Below, one piece after another: positions 44,857 to 52,389 of a DNA stretch of 64,000 nt. Both the position numbers and the translations under genes were made by a program. This DNA is from Hymenobacter mellowenesis (lineage in GTDB: Bacteria; Bacteroidota; Bacteroidia; Cytophagales; Hymenobacteraceae): contig NZ_JAUQSX010000004.1 in assembly GCF_030581005.1 (NCBI RefSeq), positions 62,001 through 126,000 on the forward strand, in the 5' to 3' direction. The notes beneath the pieces are model-generated. The model saw only the letters and a list, made by a program, of their open reading frames with translations. It had not been told where the DNA came from and did not search any database. Position 1 is the stretch's first letter, and each line of letters begins with the position of its first letter.

Positions 44857-46347
44857 ATGCAGCTCCAGAAAGTCACGCTGAAACTGGCCTCTATCACGGT
44901 GCCCACGCCCGAGCTGAACAAAAGCAAGGGCTATGTGCCGTGGGGCGAGAAGCACAGCTTCCCTGCCACCGTGCTGGGTTTGATTCGTAATTCTCCGACC
45001 GCCTCGGCCATGCTGAAGCGCAAGGCTGAATTTATCGCAGGGGAGGGGTTCAGCATCAACGCCACCGAGCAGAAGGACTTGGCCGCATGGCTGGAAGAAG
45101 TGAAGGCGGCGCAACTGCTGGAGCCAACGGGTGTAGATGCTGCTAATTTAGAATCCTACGCTTGGCAGGTCGTTTGGTCGAAAGGCAAAAACCCCACCAT
45201 CCTCGAAATTCACCACCAAGGCATTGAAACGGTGGTGTGGGGTAAGCGCAACGCCCAGGGCGAGGTAGAGCAATACTTCCTTTGCGACAACTGGGACAAA
45301 GCCGACTCGGCCGATTTTCCGGTGGTGCCCATGCCGGCCTTCAATCCGAAGAAGCCCGGCGGCACGCAGCTCTACGTTTTCGCCAAGTACAGCACCGGCC
45401 AGCGGTATTATCAGGATTTATCTATTACGCCCGGCCTCAACGACATGAGCACCGAGGCGTCGCTCGGTAAGTACCGCAAAAATTCCGTCGATACCCGATT
45501 CGGGGGCAACACCATTGTTTCCGTGCGGAAGGGGCCCGAGGAGAAGCGCGAAAAAGACCCCAACGACCCGACGAAGGAAATTGTAACCTCGGCAAAAACC
45601 CAGCAGCAAGCCTTTAGAAATGCGGTCAAGGCGCAATTTCAAGGCCCTGAGGCGGATAGCATCTTCTTCGTGTTCGGCGACGGCACCGACGAGTTTGCTA
45701 AAAACATGGTGGAGGTGAAAAACCTCAGCACGGCGAGCCCTGAAACCTACGAGAAAATCAGCGACCAAGCCATTCAGGCCATCCTCAGCGCCGGGGGCGT
45801 CACCTCGCCGGCTGTGGTGGGCCTGCCCACGCAGGCGGGCTTAGGCGGGGGCGGGCAAGAGCTGCGCGAAGCCTATGAGATGTACGACAATACGGTGTGC
45901 CTGCCGTGGCGTCGTCGTGTCGTGGCCAGCCTGCTGGAGCTATACCGGGCCGGCGGCCGTGAGGTGGCCGAAGTCGAAGGCGACACCGACCCGCTGAGCA
46001 TCGTGAACACGCTGCCGGTGCGCAACCACTTCGACAACGACACGCTGGCCCAGGTGCTCGATGATGACGAAATCCGGCAGGCCGAGGGCTACGCCGCCCG
46101 CAAGAAGCCGGAGGATGGCGACGGCGATACGCCTGCCCAAACCGAGGCACAAAAGAGCCTCAGCGGCTCGGTGGGTGGGCAAAGCTCTATTGATGCCATG
46201 CTCAATCTGCTGGCGCAGAAGCTCACCACCCGCGAAAGCTGCATCGCCCGCCTCGTCACCTTTTTCGGCCTCACGAAAGACCAAGCCGAATCCATCGTGC
46301 CGCTGCCTGATACGCAAACCAACACCGTGCCGCCAGGCACTCTGTAG
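44857..46347 (+). CDS. Portal protein
   Basis: This 496-aa protein has portal features: an N-terminal region with FPATVLGLIRNSPTASAMLKRKAEFIAGEGF, YAWQVVWSKGKNPTILEIHHQ, a stem/crown-like helix region (QQQAFRNAVKAQFQGPE), and SAGGVTSPAVVGLPTQAGLGGGGQELREAYEMYDNTVCLPWRRRVVASLLELY. The C-tail is acidic and flexible. Dodecameric portals form the DNA gate of the capsid and bind terminase. Here the gene sits about 17 kb downstream of terminase and after the capsid gene, the reverse of the usual order. Confidence 0.78.
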   Translation: MQLQKVTLKLASITVPTPELNKSKGYVPWGEKHSFPATVLGLIRNSPTASAMLKRKAEFIAGEGFSINATEQKDLAAWLEEVKAAQLLEPTGVDAANLESYAWQVVWSKGKNPTILEIHHQGIETVVWGKRNAQGEVEQYFLCDNWDKADSADFPVVPMPAFNPKKPGGTQLYVFAKYSTGQRYYQDLSITPGLNDMSTEASLGKYRKNSVDTRFGGNTIVSVRKGPEEKREKDPNDPTKEIVTSAKTQQQAFRNAVKAQFQGPEADSIFFVFGDGTDEFAKNMVEVKNLSTASPETYEKISDQAIQAILSAGGVTSPAVVGLPTQAGLGGGGQELREAYEMYDNTVCLPWRRRVVASLLELYRAGGREVAEVEGDTDPLSIVNTLPVRNHFDNDTLAQVLDDDEIRQAEGYAARKKPEDGDGDTPAQTEAQKSLSGSVGGQSSIDAMLNLLAQKLTTRESCIARLVTFFGLTKDQAESIVPLPDTQTNTVPPGTL

Positions 46348-46350
46348 GCC

Positions 46351-46866
46351 ATGCTACTGCAACTGGCCAACAAACTCGAAGCCGCCGGGCAAACGGCCCG
46401 GCTGGCGAAGCTCGGGGCCTACTCGGAGGCCGAGCTGCGGACGTACCTCGACCTCGTGCCCTGCATTTTCGCTTACCGCCGGGCCGATAACGAGGCCAAC
46501 CGCCGCAGCGGGCGCGTGGGCCGCAACTCAGGTTTTCGGCAGGGCGTGCGCAATCCCGCTTTCATCCCTGCCGAGAAGCAGGCCAAGACCAAGAGCAACA
46601 GCACCCGCTACTACGACCTGGGCCGGCAGGACTGGCGCAGTTGGCGGGCTGGCAACGTGGTCAGCGTGACGGCCTTTTGGTCGGTGTTCGGCAACGAGTA
46701 CGTCGATACCCCCGAAGCCGCCGGCCTGCAGGGCCAAAAGCCATTCGGCATCGTGCCGATGACAGAGCCCAAGCTCGACCCCGCCCGCGCCGCACGCACC
46801 GCCGGCCGCACCGCCACCAAAACCCGCCGCGAACAAACCAGCACCAAACGCGCCCTGCGCCGCTAA
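46351..46866 (+). CDS. Unrecognised Arg-rich head-region protein
   Basis: This 171-aa protein has a helical N-terminus and a strongly basic, Arg/Thr/Ala-rich C-terminus (AARTAGRTATKTRREQTSTKRALRR) that could bind DNA. The middle contains ADNEANRRSGRVGRNSGFRQGVR and YYDLGRQDWRSWRAG. It follows the portal by 3 bases. A small head protein or packaged DNA-binding protein is possible; no family was recognised. Confidence 0.55.
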   Translation: MLLQLANKLEAAGQTARLAKLGAYSEAELRTYLDLVPCIFAYRRADNEANRRSGRVGRNSGFRQGVRNPAFIPAEKQAKTKSNSTRYYDLGRQDWRSWRAGNVVSVTAFWSVFGNEYVDTPEAAGLQGQKPFGIVPMTEPKLDPARAARTAGRTATKTRREQTSTKRALRR

Positions 46867-46868
46867 AT

Positions 46869-47372
46869 ATGGCTACTCTTAAACGCCTCGTCACCTTCCC
46901 CGAAATCACCGCCCGCACGGTGGTGGCCTTGGGCAGTGAAGCCCACAAATTCACCGTCGCCATTCCTCTGGCCGAGCAGCAGCACCTGCGCCCGGTGCTG
47001 GGGCAAGCCCTTTATTCGGAGCTGCTCAGCTTTATTCAGACGGCTACGCCCGACGATGCCGACCCGCTGTCGGCACTGGCTGAGCAGGTGAAGGATATGC
47101 TCAGCACCTGGGCCGTGGTGGAGGCCTGGCCCTCGCTGCTCGGGCATATTGAGGCCGCCGGCTTCGTGACCAAAGTAGGCAAGTCAGAAGGCACCACCCG
47201 GGCCGACGTGGAACTCACCGACCGGCAGGAGGCAGCCCTGCGCCGCACGGCCATTCTGCAAAGCGCCGAACTGGTGCGCTGGCTCACCGAGCACAAATCC
47301 GAATACCCCAGCTGGGAAGCACCCGGCGGGCCACCTTCCACTGAAATGGCGCTGGGCGGCCTGCTGCTCTGA
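46869..47372 (+). CDS. Putative head-tail connector-like protein
   Basis: This 167-aa helical protein reads FPEITARTVVALGSEAHKFTVAIPLAEQQHLRPVLGQALYSELLSF... and resembles the helical Bacteroidota phage connector proteins that follow portals. The frame is open upstream to 46641, but ATG 46869 sits 2 bases after the previous stop and gives the natural start. The role is inferred from helix content and position near the portal. Confidence 0.5.
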   Translation: MATLKRLVTFPEITARTVVALGSEAHKFTVAIPLAEQQHLRPVLGQALYSELLSFIQTATPDDADPLSALAEQVKDMLSTWAVVEAWPSLLGHIEAAGFVTKVGKSEGTTRADVELTDRQEAALRRTAILQSAELVRWLTEHKSEYPSWEAPGGPPSTEMALGGLLL

Positions 47373-47375
47373 TTT

Positions 47376-47645
47376 ATGACTATTGAAGAAGTACTTAAGC
47401 TCCTAGTTGGGGCTGTTTTCTCGCTCGGCTTCGGCCTGCTGCTCTACCTGGCGAAGGACTTGGTGGGCCAGGTGAAGACCCTCACTACGGCGCTGCAAAC
47501 CAACGCCGCCGAAACCCAAAAGCTTTCCGGCTTGGTGGAACGGCTCGACAAAGAAAACGCGAGCCTGCGCCGCTCGCACGACGCTGTAACGCGCTACCTC
47601 ATCAGCAAAGGCATCCTGCCGCCCCCTGACCCTAACTCCGTCTGA
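47376..47645 (+). CDS. Membrane-anchored coiled-coil protein (lysis module)
   Basis: This 89-aa protein has one N-terminal membrane helix (VLKLLVGAVFSLGFGLLLYLA, residues 6-26), then a coiled coil (QVKTLTTALQTNAAETQKLSGLVERLDKENASLRR) and a short Pro-rich end. The plan is that of an i-spanin-like or accessory holin component. It stands just before the holin candidate and endolysin, which supports a lysis role. Confidence 0.6.
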   Translation: MTIEEVLKLLVGAVFSLGFGLLLYLAKDLVGQVKTLTTALQTNAAETQKLSGLVERLDKENASLRRSHDAVTRYLISKGILPPPDPNSV

Positions 47646-47646
47646 C

Positions 47647-48057
47647 ATGACAAATTTCTCCGATTATCTCTCGCCCACCGCCGCCGTCGATGTGGTGCGC
47701 GTGCTGCTCTGGATAAGCCTGGGCGCCCTGGTTTGGCTTTGGCTCAAAGGGGAGCTGACCCCGAAACGCTTCCTCACCATTTTCGAGAGCGAGAGCGTGC
47801 TCAGCATCCGCCTCATCCTGGCGGCCGTGTGGTCTGGCTTCATCATGTGTATGCTGGCCGCCGGCCGCCTCACCGTCGATGAGGCCGTGAAGCTGAACGC
47901 CATCACGGAGCTGCTGCTCCTCTACGGCACCGTGAAGGTGCTCGGCTCCCGCTTTGCCAAGCGCCCGCCCGACCCCGCGCCCACCATCCAAGCCAAAAAA
48001 GCCGACGTGGCCGTGGCCGGTGACGCCAACATTTCCACTTCTAAAACTGAATTATAA
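47647..48057 (+). CDS. Holin candidate
   Basis: This 136-aa protein has three hydrophobic segments (VVRVLLWISLGALVWLWL, LILAAVWSGFIMCMLAAG and ITELLLLYGTVKVLG) and a charged, Lys-rich C-terminal tail, the general plan of a class I holin. Its last base overlaps the first base of the endolysin ATG. It would release or activate the endolysin through the inner membrane. Assignment rests on topology and position. Confidence 0.65.
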   Translation: MTNFSDYLSPTAAVDVVRVLLWISLGALVWLWLKGELTPKRFLTIFESESVLSIRLILAAVWSGFIMCMLAAGRLTVDEAVKLNAITELLLLYGTVKVLGSRFAKRPPDPAPTIQAKKADVAVAGDANISTSKTEL

Positions 48058-48608
48058 TGTTACGCCCTCTCCCTAAAAATTTCGTTTACCTCGGCGGCGA
48101 GCCCGGCCCGAAAGTGCTGCTGGCCGCCTTGGCTGACTTCGGCCTGCGCGAAGTGGCCGGCACTGCCAATAGCCAGCGCATCATGGAAATGGCCTTTCAG
48201 GCGCACGCCACCTCTTATTATAAGAGTGACGCCACGCCGTGGTGCGCGCTGGCCATGACGAGCTGGGTGCTCACCGCCGGCTTTGTTCCGCCTCGTGACC
48301 CCCTTGCGGCCAAAAGCTGGGCAACCTTCGGCACCCATGTAGATTTGGAGGATGCCGCCCTCGGTGATATTCTCGTAATGGAACGGCCCGGCGGCAACCA
48401 CGTCACGATGTACGTGGGCGAGGATGACACCAACTTCTACGGCCTGGGTGGCAATCAAGGCGACTGCGTGTGCATTGCTGCCTTCCCAAAATTGCGGATA
48501 ACCCATGTGCGCCGCTGCCCTTGGAAAGTGGCCCAACCCGACAACGTGGGCAAGCGTTTCCCCGGCCGCCAGCTTGCCAGCGTAGCCGTCAGCCACAGCG
48601 AAGCCTAA
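48057..48608 (+). CDS. Endolysin, NlpC/P60-CHAP-like (TIGR02594 type)
   Basis: This 183-aa protein has a Cys-His peptidoglycan hydrolase pattern. The catalytic Cys is in ATPWCALAMTSWVL (about residue 62), the His in PGGNHVTMYVGED (about 119), and a polar third residue is near GLGGNQGDC. It should cleave peptidoglycan cross-links at lysis. It has no signal peptide, so it depends on the holin encoded immediately upstream. A small spanin-like gene follows. Confidence 0.88.
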   Translation: MLRPLPKNFVYLGGEPGPKVLLAALADFGLREVAGTANSQRIMEMAFQAHATSYYKSDATPWCALAMTSWVLTAGFVPPRDPLAAKSWATFGTHVDLEDAALGDILVMERPGGNHVTMYVGEDDTNFYGLGGNQGDCVCIAAFPKLRITHVRRCPWKVAQPDNVGKRFPGRQLASVAVSHSEA

Positions 48609-48610
48609 CC

Positions 48611-48820
48611 ATGGACTTCCCGCGCACCTTCCTGAAACTGCTGGCCGTGCTGCTCGCTCTAATTGTTGGGGGCGTGGCGTTGTTTGGCTGTGCAGTGCTG
48701 CTGCCCAACCGGCCCCGAGCCCGCCGGCACCCTACGCTGGAGCAGGCCCGCCGATGGGTGGAATACAACAACGAGCCACGCCAGCGCAACAAGCGATATT
48801 ATCGGGCTTATCCCCGGTGA
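48611..48820 (+). CDS. Small membrane/lipoprotein-like lysis protein
   Basis: This 69-aa protein begins 2 bases after the endolysin stop. It has one hydrophobic segment (FLKLLAVLLALIVGGVALFG, residues 7-26) ending in LFGC, a possible lipobox, followed by an Arg/Pro-rich polar tail. This fits an outer-membrane spanin subunit (Rz1-like) or a simple membrane protein. The gene is followed by a strong terminator, closing the late operon. Confidence 0.6.
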   Translation: MDFPRTFLKLLAVLLALIVGGVALFGCAVLLPNRPRARRHPTLEQARRWVEYNNEPRQRNKRYYRAYPR

Positions 48821-48831
48821 ATATTTCAAGT

Positions 48832-48863
48832 AAAAAGCCCCGGCCTTACGGTTGGGGCTTTTT
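48832..48863 (+). terminator. Terminator of the late operon
   Basis: AAAAAGCCCC and GGGGCTTTTT (48832-48841 and 48854-48863) form a 10-bp stem with T5 at its foot, 11 bases after the last lysis-gene stop. It reads as an intrinsic terminator on both strands. Confidence 0.85.
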
Positions 48864-48927
48864 ATTTTCGATTGAATTCGCGCCAGAAACCCCCAAGGCG
48901 CGGATAACATTCTCACAGTCAAATTTT

Positions 48928-48964
48928 TGCTTGCCTTGCGCGGAATGCTTGCCTAAGCTTGCCT
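48928..48964 (+). promoter_or_regulatory. Three direct repeats of GCTTGCCT before the SymE-like gene
   Basis: GCTTGCCT occurs at 48929-48936, 48947-48954 and 48957-48964, in the 130-base leader of the SymE-like gene. Spaced repeats of this kind can be operators or RNA-pairing sites. No matching antisense promoter was identified. Confidence 0.45.
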
Positions 48965-48994
48965 TACTCTTAACAACAAGTAAAGCAAGCAGTT

Positions 48995-49174
48995 ATGAAG
49001 CCCCGCCGCCTGAAAGTCGCCCCCCTCTACACTCGTCTTAGCCCTGAGCTGAAAGTTACTTCGAAGCTGCGCCTATCTGGCGACTGGCTCAAAGCGGCGG
49101 GATTTGCGCCCGGTGATTTTGCTTCCGTTGAAGTAGGGCAGGGCCGGCTCATCATCACGAAGGCAGCGGCGTAA
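48995..49174 (+). CDS. SymE-like type I toxin family protein
   Basis: This 59-aa protein is KPRRLKVAPLYTRLSPELKV... followed by LRLSGDWLKAAGFAPGDFASVEVGQGRLIIT. The last 35 residues match the SymE toxin domain (AbrB-like fold: LRLsG.WL..AGF..Gd...Ve...GrLvI). E. coli SymE is an SOS-induced RNA-cleaving or nucleoid-condensing toxin controlled by an antisense RNA. The gene lies after the lysis operon and has its own 3' terminator, consistent with a lysogen-expressed addiction or defence gene. The start is the only ATG near the repeat-containing leader. Confidence 0.75.
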   Translation: MKPRRLKVAPLYTRLSPELKVTSKLRLSGDWLKAAGFAPGDFASVEVGQGRLIITKAAA

Positions 49175-49190
49175 GTGCTCAGCCGAAATA

Positions 49191-49220
49191 AAAAGCCCCG
49201 ACCAATTGGCCGGGGCTTTT
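49191..49220. terminator. Bidirectional terminator between convergent genes
   Basis: AAAAGCCCCG and CGGGGCTTTT (49191-49200 and 49211-49220) flank a 10-base loop, with T7 on the right and A-rich sequence on the left. It serves both the SymE-like gene and the leftward gene ending at 49222. Confidence 0.85.
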
Positions 49221-49221
49221 T

Positions 49222-49500
49222 TTATTCTTCAGTATTCGCCCGCGTCCACTGATAATAATCATCCTGCAGCAACGGATACTGCTTCAAATACGATTCCCAC
49301 AGCGCCCGCTCCTCATTATTTCGGAAGGCATGGTAAACATTGTTGTAGTCCTTGATGAAGGCCACGACGTTGGCGTGCTTCTCGTGCGTCTGCCGTAGCA
49401 CTGCCAGCAGGCCATCACTGAGGCCGGGCTGCCCATCATCGGCGCGAATCAATCGGATAACTCGGTTCTCAAAAGGGGCGTCGGTATAGTAGTAAAACAT
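49222..49500 (-). CDS. Unrecognised 92-residue protein at the prophage right end
   Basis: This protein (MFYYYTDAPFENRVIRLIRADDGQPGLSDGLL..., HANVVAFIKDYNNVYHAF) is mixed alpha/beta and aromatic-rich, with no signal or membrane helix. It is the last gene before attR and is transcribed leftward, ending at a bidirectional terminator. Its position is typical of lysogen-expressed accessory genes. No family was recognised. Confidence 0.6.
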   Translation of the reverse strand: MFYYYTDAPFENRVIRLIRADDGQPGLSDGLLAVLRQTHEKHANVVAFIKDYNNVYHAFRNNEERALWESYLKQYPLLQDDYYQWTRANTEE

Positions 49501-49537
49501 GCCGCTGGTGGGTGCAAAAGTGGGTGCATTAAATTGA

Positions 49538-49569
49538 AAATGCCCTTGGCGATAGCGCCAAGGGCATTT
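49538..49569 (-). terminator. Phage-borne hairpin acting as ssrA terminator
   Basis: A perfect 14-bp stem (49538-49551 and 49556-49569) with loop ATAG lies 2 bases beyond the ssrA 3' end, inside phage DNA. On the minus strand it ends in ATTTTC. It would terminate tmRNA transcription in the lysogen, replacing the native signal at 11736-11767. Confidence 0.7.
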
Positions 49570-49570
49570 C

Positions 49571-49942
49571 GGTGGAGATGCAGGGATTCGAACCCTGGTC
49601 CAGACAAGGAAATTAACGTGCTTTCTACGTGCGTATCTATGCTTGGATTTTCATGGCGGTACAGGCGCACATCAGGCCTTTGCACCGCCCCTAGCTGCAG
49701 TTGGGTTTCGCCCCCGAGTCACAGCTCCCCGAAGGCTATTTTCTACTTACGACGCGCCGAACTCCCAGGTGTAGAAACTTACCCGGGCGGCACGATGGCA
49801 ATTACCTAATTCTGAACTAGGCAGCCATGGCGTACGAATAGTCGCCAGTTGATTGTTGATAGATTTTTTGACAGGAGAGCTTCCATCAACTCCTGGCACG
49901 CTTACCCGCAATTTGCGCAAGCTGTCAATTCCGGTCATCCCC
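49571..49942 (-). ncRNA. ssrA: tmRNA (ssrA)
   Basis: On the minus strand the 5' end GGGGATG pairs with CATCTCC near the 3' end, with the G3-U pair that alanyl-tRNA synthetase requires. The T-arm is CAGGG TTCGAAT CCCTG. The tag frame (complement of 49817-49846) reads GDYSYAMAA then TAG. The RNA is about 370 nt and rescues stalled ribosomes by adding the tag. The encoded 3' end is ACCG, so CCA must be added after transcription. The prophage core (49572-49584) overlaps this end. Confidence 0.93.
49572..49584. other. attR core within ssrA
   Basis: GTGGAGATGCAGG, identical to 11771-11783, covers the acceptor 3' strand and first T-arm bases of ssrA on the minus strand. Phage sequence begins to its left. 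Confidence 0.85.
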
Positions 49943-49978
49943 AAATGGTAAAGAACGAGTCCCGCGGTCGCCTCAAAA
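49942..49978 (-). promoter_or_regulatory. Possible ssrA promoter
   Basis: On the minus strand TTTTG (49974-49978) and TACCATTTG ending at the first tmRNA base resemble the Bacteroidota TTTG / TAnnTTTG pair, though with one extra base in the -7 box and a position very close to the 5' end. Confidence 0.35.
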
Positions 49979-50082
49979 GGCTAAGCGGGCCGCGAAGGTA
50001 CGCGGTGAATGGTAAACGGTGGGGGAGGAGGGAAGGTTTCCGGTGGTTTGGGTGTTTGTTGGGATGGCAGAGGGGATAAAAA

Positions 50083-50182
50083 GAACGTCATGCAAAGCGT
50101 AGCGAAGCATCTTGCCCGCTTCGTTGCAAGCAGTGAATTAGTTACGCGGGCAAGATGCTTCGCTACGCTCTGCATGACGTTC
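50083..50182. repeat. Family A palindromic element between ssrA and dnaX
   Basis: Arms of 37 bp (50083-50119 and 50146-50182) match with one mismatch around a 26-base centre. Sequence is the same family as 8113-8209 and 59844-59949, differing mainly in CTTGCCCGC for CTCGC at the inner end. Confidence 0.9.
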
Positions 50183-50233
50183 CGGTAACGTTCCGAATAC
50201 CCAAAACCGCTTCCAAAGCCGCCCGTTTCTGGG

Positions 50234-50241
50234 TAACTTTG
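50234..50241 (+). promoter_or_regulatory. dnaX promoter -7 box
   Basis: TAACTTTG fits TAnnTTTG exactly and lies 12 bases before the dnaX ATG, which would give a very short leader. No clear -33 TTTG was found. Confidence 0.5.
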
Positions 50242-50253
50242 TAGACAGAACTT

Positions 50254-52371
50254 ATGGATAATTTCGTCGTTTCGGCCCGCAAGTACCGTCCTTCCACGTT
50301 TCGCAGCGTGGTGGGGCAGCAGCACGTCACCACCACGCTGCAGAATGCCATTCAGAGCCACCACCTGGCCCAGGCATTCCTGTTTTGCGGCCCGCGCGGG
50401 GTGGGCAAAACCACCTGCGCCCGCATCCTGGCCAAAACTATCAACTGCACCAACCTCAGCTCCGAAACCGAGGCTTGCGGGCAGTGCGCCTCCTGCGTGG
50501 CCTTTCAGGAAAACGCTTCCTTCAACGTGCACGAGCTGGATGCGGCCTCGAATAACTCGGTCGAAGACATCCGCTCGCTGGTGGAGCAGGTGCGCTACGC
50601 CCCGCAGGCCGGCAAGTACAAGATTTATATTATTGACGAGGTGCACATGCTTTCGAACGCGGCCTTCAACGCGTTTCTGAAAACGCTGGAGGAGCCGCCG
50701 AGCTACGCCATTTTCATCCTCGCCACCACCGAGCGCCACAAGATTATCCCCACCATCCTGTCGCGCTGCCAGATTTTCGATTTCAGCCGCATCAAGGTGG
50801 AAGACATGCGCGGGCACCTGCGCTACGTGGCCACCCAGGAAGGCATCACCGCCGAAGACGACGCCCTGCACCTGCTGGCCCAGAAGGCCGACGGCGGCCT
50901 GCGCGATGCCCTGTCTATGTTCGACCAGATGGTCACCTTCGGCGGCAACAACCTCACCTACAAGGAGGTGGTGCAAAACCTGCACATCCTCGACTACGAC
51001 TACTACTTCCGCCTGGTCGACAGCCTGCTCACCGAAAACCTCTCGGCTGCGCTGCTACTGCTCGATGAGGTGATGCAGAACGGCTTCGACCTGCACAACT
51101 TCGTGGTGGGCACTGCCGAGCACCTGCGCGGCCTGCTCGTCTGCAAAGACGCCGTGACCGTGCAGCTGCTGGAAGTGTCCGAGGGCATCCGGCTGAAGTA
51201 CGTGCAGCAGGCCCAGGCCGCGCCGCTGGCCTTCCTGCTCTCGGCCCTGAACCTCATCAGCCAGTGCGACCGGGAGTTCAAGCAAGCCAAAAACCAGCGC
51301 CTCCACGTCGAACTGGCCTTGATGAAGCTGGCTTATTTGAACGGGGCCGTGCAGTTCGTCCGCGAGCTAAGCCCCGCCAACGGCGAGGCTAAAAAAAAAA
51401 CTAGCAGCCTAAGCGCCGGCGAAACTTCGGCGACTGCTGCGCCAGGCAGTACCAGCAACGGCAGCTACGGTGGAAACACCAACGGCCACGTCCAGGCTGC
51501 GCCAGCCGCCACTCCGGCAGCCATAACTCAAGCACCACAAGTAGCTTCCGCCTCGACTGTTTCTCAAGCCGCGCCAGCCGCCTACGCCACTGAGTCGCCG
51601 GCCGCTGCCTACACGGCTGCCCCGCGCCCGGCCGCCGCGCCCGCGCCGCTGCCCATGCCAGCCGCACCCGTGGCCACCGGCCCGGCCCCGGCCGACGGCC
51701 CCGACCCGCTGCCCGTCGAAAACGGCGTGGACGAGCTGCACGACACGCCCAGCATAGAGGACGACCCCGCGGCTGCCGTCACCGAGCGCCACCAGATGCG
51801 CGACACGCTGCCCCACGTCGAAATCGGTGTGCCCAGCTTTGAGGGTATCGAGCCGGCCCCGCGCGCTACCCCACAGGCCGCTTTTGCCAAAATTCCCAGC
51901 CTCGCCAGCAAGCTGCCCAGCCTCAAGAACATGAGCGCCCGGCCGGCGGCCGGCCCTTCGGCCGCAGCCTTGGCTGAACCGACGACAACCAGTGGCCCGC
52001 AGGCCCCCACCGACCCCGCCCTGTTGCAGCGCGTGTGGAAAGAGCTGGCCGAGGAACGCCGCGCCCAGGACCGCATGAGCGAATTCTGGGTGCTGAACCG
52101 CCCCATTTCGGCCACCGCCGAGCACCACATCGAGCTGGCCGTCGACAACCCCATTCAAGTCGACCAGTTTAACGAGATGCGCGTGGAATTCCTGGCCGAC
52201 CTGCGCCGCCGTACCGGCAACCCGCGCCTCAACGTGCAGCCCGTGGTGACGGAAGCCGCGCCCACCGCCCGCAAGCTCTACACGTCTTCGGATAAGTTCG
52301 AGTACCTGGCCGAACGGTTTCCCGCGCTGCGCGAGGCCAAGCAGCGCCTGGGCCTGGAAAACGAGTTCTAA
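50254..52371 (+). CDS. dnaX: DNA polymerase III subunit tau (and gamma by slippage)
   Basis: This 705-aa clamp-loader ATPase has domains I-III (residues 1-375), with Walker A CGPRGVGKTT (about 44-53), zinc-binding Cys in the CTNLSSETEACGQCASC segment, DEVHML (about 127) and LATTERHKI...SRCQIFDF. A Pro/Ala-rich linker and a C-terminal polymerase-binding domain follow. Codons 379-382 contain an A10 tract (51391-51400) at the domain junction; a shift by one base in either direction meets a stop within eight codons, giving a gamma-sized product. It is host chromosomal, to the right of ssrA. Confidence 0.95.
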   Translation: MDNFVVSARKYRPSTFRSVVGQQHVTTTLQNAIQSHHLAQAFLFCGPRGVGKTTCARILAKTINCTNLSSETEACGQCASCVAFQENASFNVHELDAASNNSVEDIRSLVEQVRYAPQAGKYKIYIIDEVHMLSNAAFNAFLKTLEEPPSYAIFILATTERHKIIPTILSRCQIFDFSRIKVEDMRGHLRYVATQEGITAEDDALHLLAQKADGGLRDALSMFDQMVTFGGNNLTYKEVVQNLHILDYDYYFRLVDSLLTENLSAALLLLDEVMQNGFDLHNFVVGTAEHLRGLLVCKDAVTVQLLEVSEGIRLKYVQQAQAAPLAFLLSALNLISQCDREFKQAKNQRLHVELALMKLAYLNGAVQFVRELSPANGEAKKKTSSLSAGETSATAAPGSTSNGSYGGNTNGHVQAAPAATPAAITQAPQVASASTVSQAAPAAYATESPAAAYTAAPRPAAAPAPLPMPAAPVATGPAPADGPDPLPVENGVDELHDTPSIEDDPAAAVTERHQMRDTLPHVEIGVPSFEGIEPAPRATPQAAFAKIPSLASKLPSLKNMSARPAAGPSAAALAEPTTTSGPQAPTDPALLQRVWKELAEERRAQDRMSEFWVLNRPISATAEHHIELAVDNPIQVDQFNEMRVEFLADLRRRTGNPRLNVQPVVTEAAPTARKLYTSSDKFEYLAERFPALREAKQRLGLENEF
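51391..51400 (+). other. A10 slippage tract in dnaX
   Basis: The frame reads GCT AAA AAA AAA ACT AGC. With 11 A's it becomes AAA AAA AAA AAC TAG; with 9 it becomes CTA GCA GCC TAA. Both end translation near residue 383-386, between clamp-loader domains and tau extension. Confidence 0.65.
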
Positions 52372-52389
52372 GGAAGCGGCCAGAATCAG

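Larger units (their letters stand above)
11771..49584. mobile_element. Siphovirus-like prophage integrated in the 3' end of ssrA
   Basis: A 13-bp direct repeat (GTGGAGATGCAGG) at 11771-11783 and 49572-49584 bounds about 37.8 kb with a complete phage layout: integrase and repressor, replication, packaging, tail, head and lysis modules. The right copy is the acceptor/T-arm end of the tmRNA gene, and the integrase gene ends 20 bases from the left copy. No key module is visibly broken, so the element may be inducible. The tape measure and absence of a sheath gene suggest a long, flexible, non-contractile tail. Confidence 0.92.

Noticed and set aside
49747..49944. Minus-strand protein frame across ssrA
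   Set aside because: The DNA is the tmRNA; its real tag frame is a different one.
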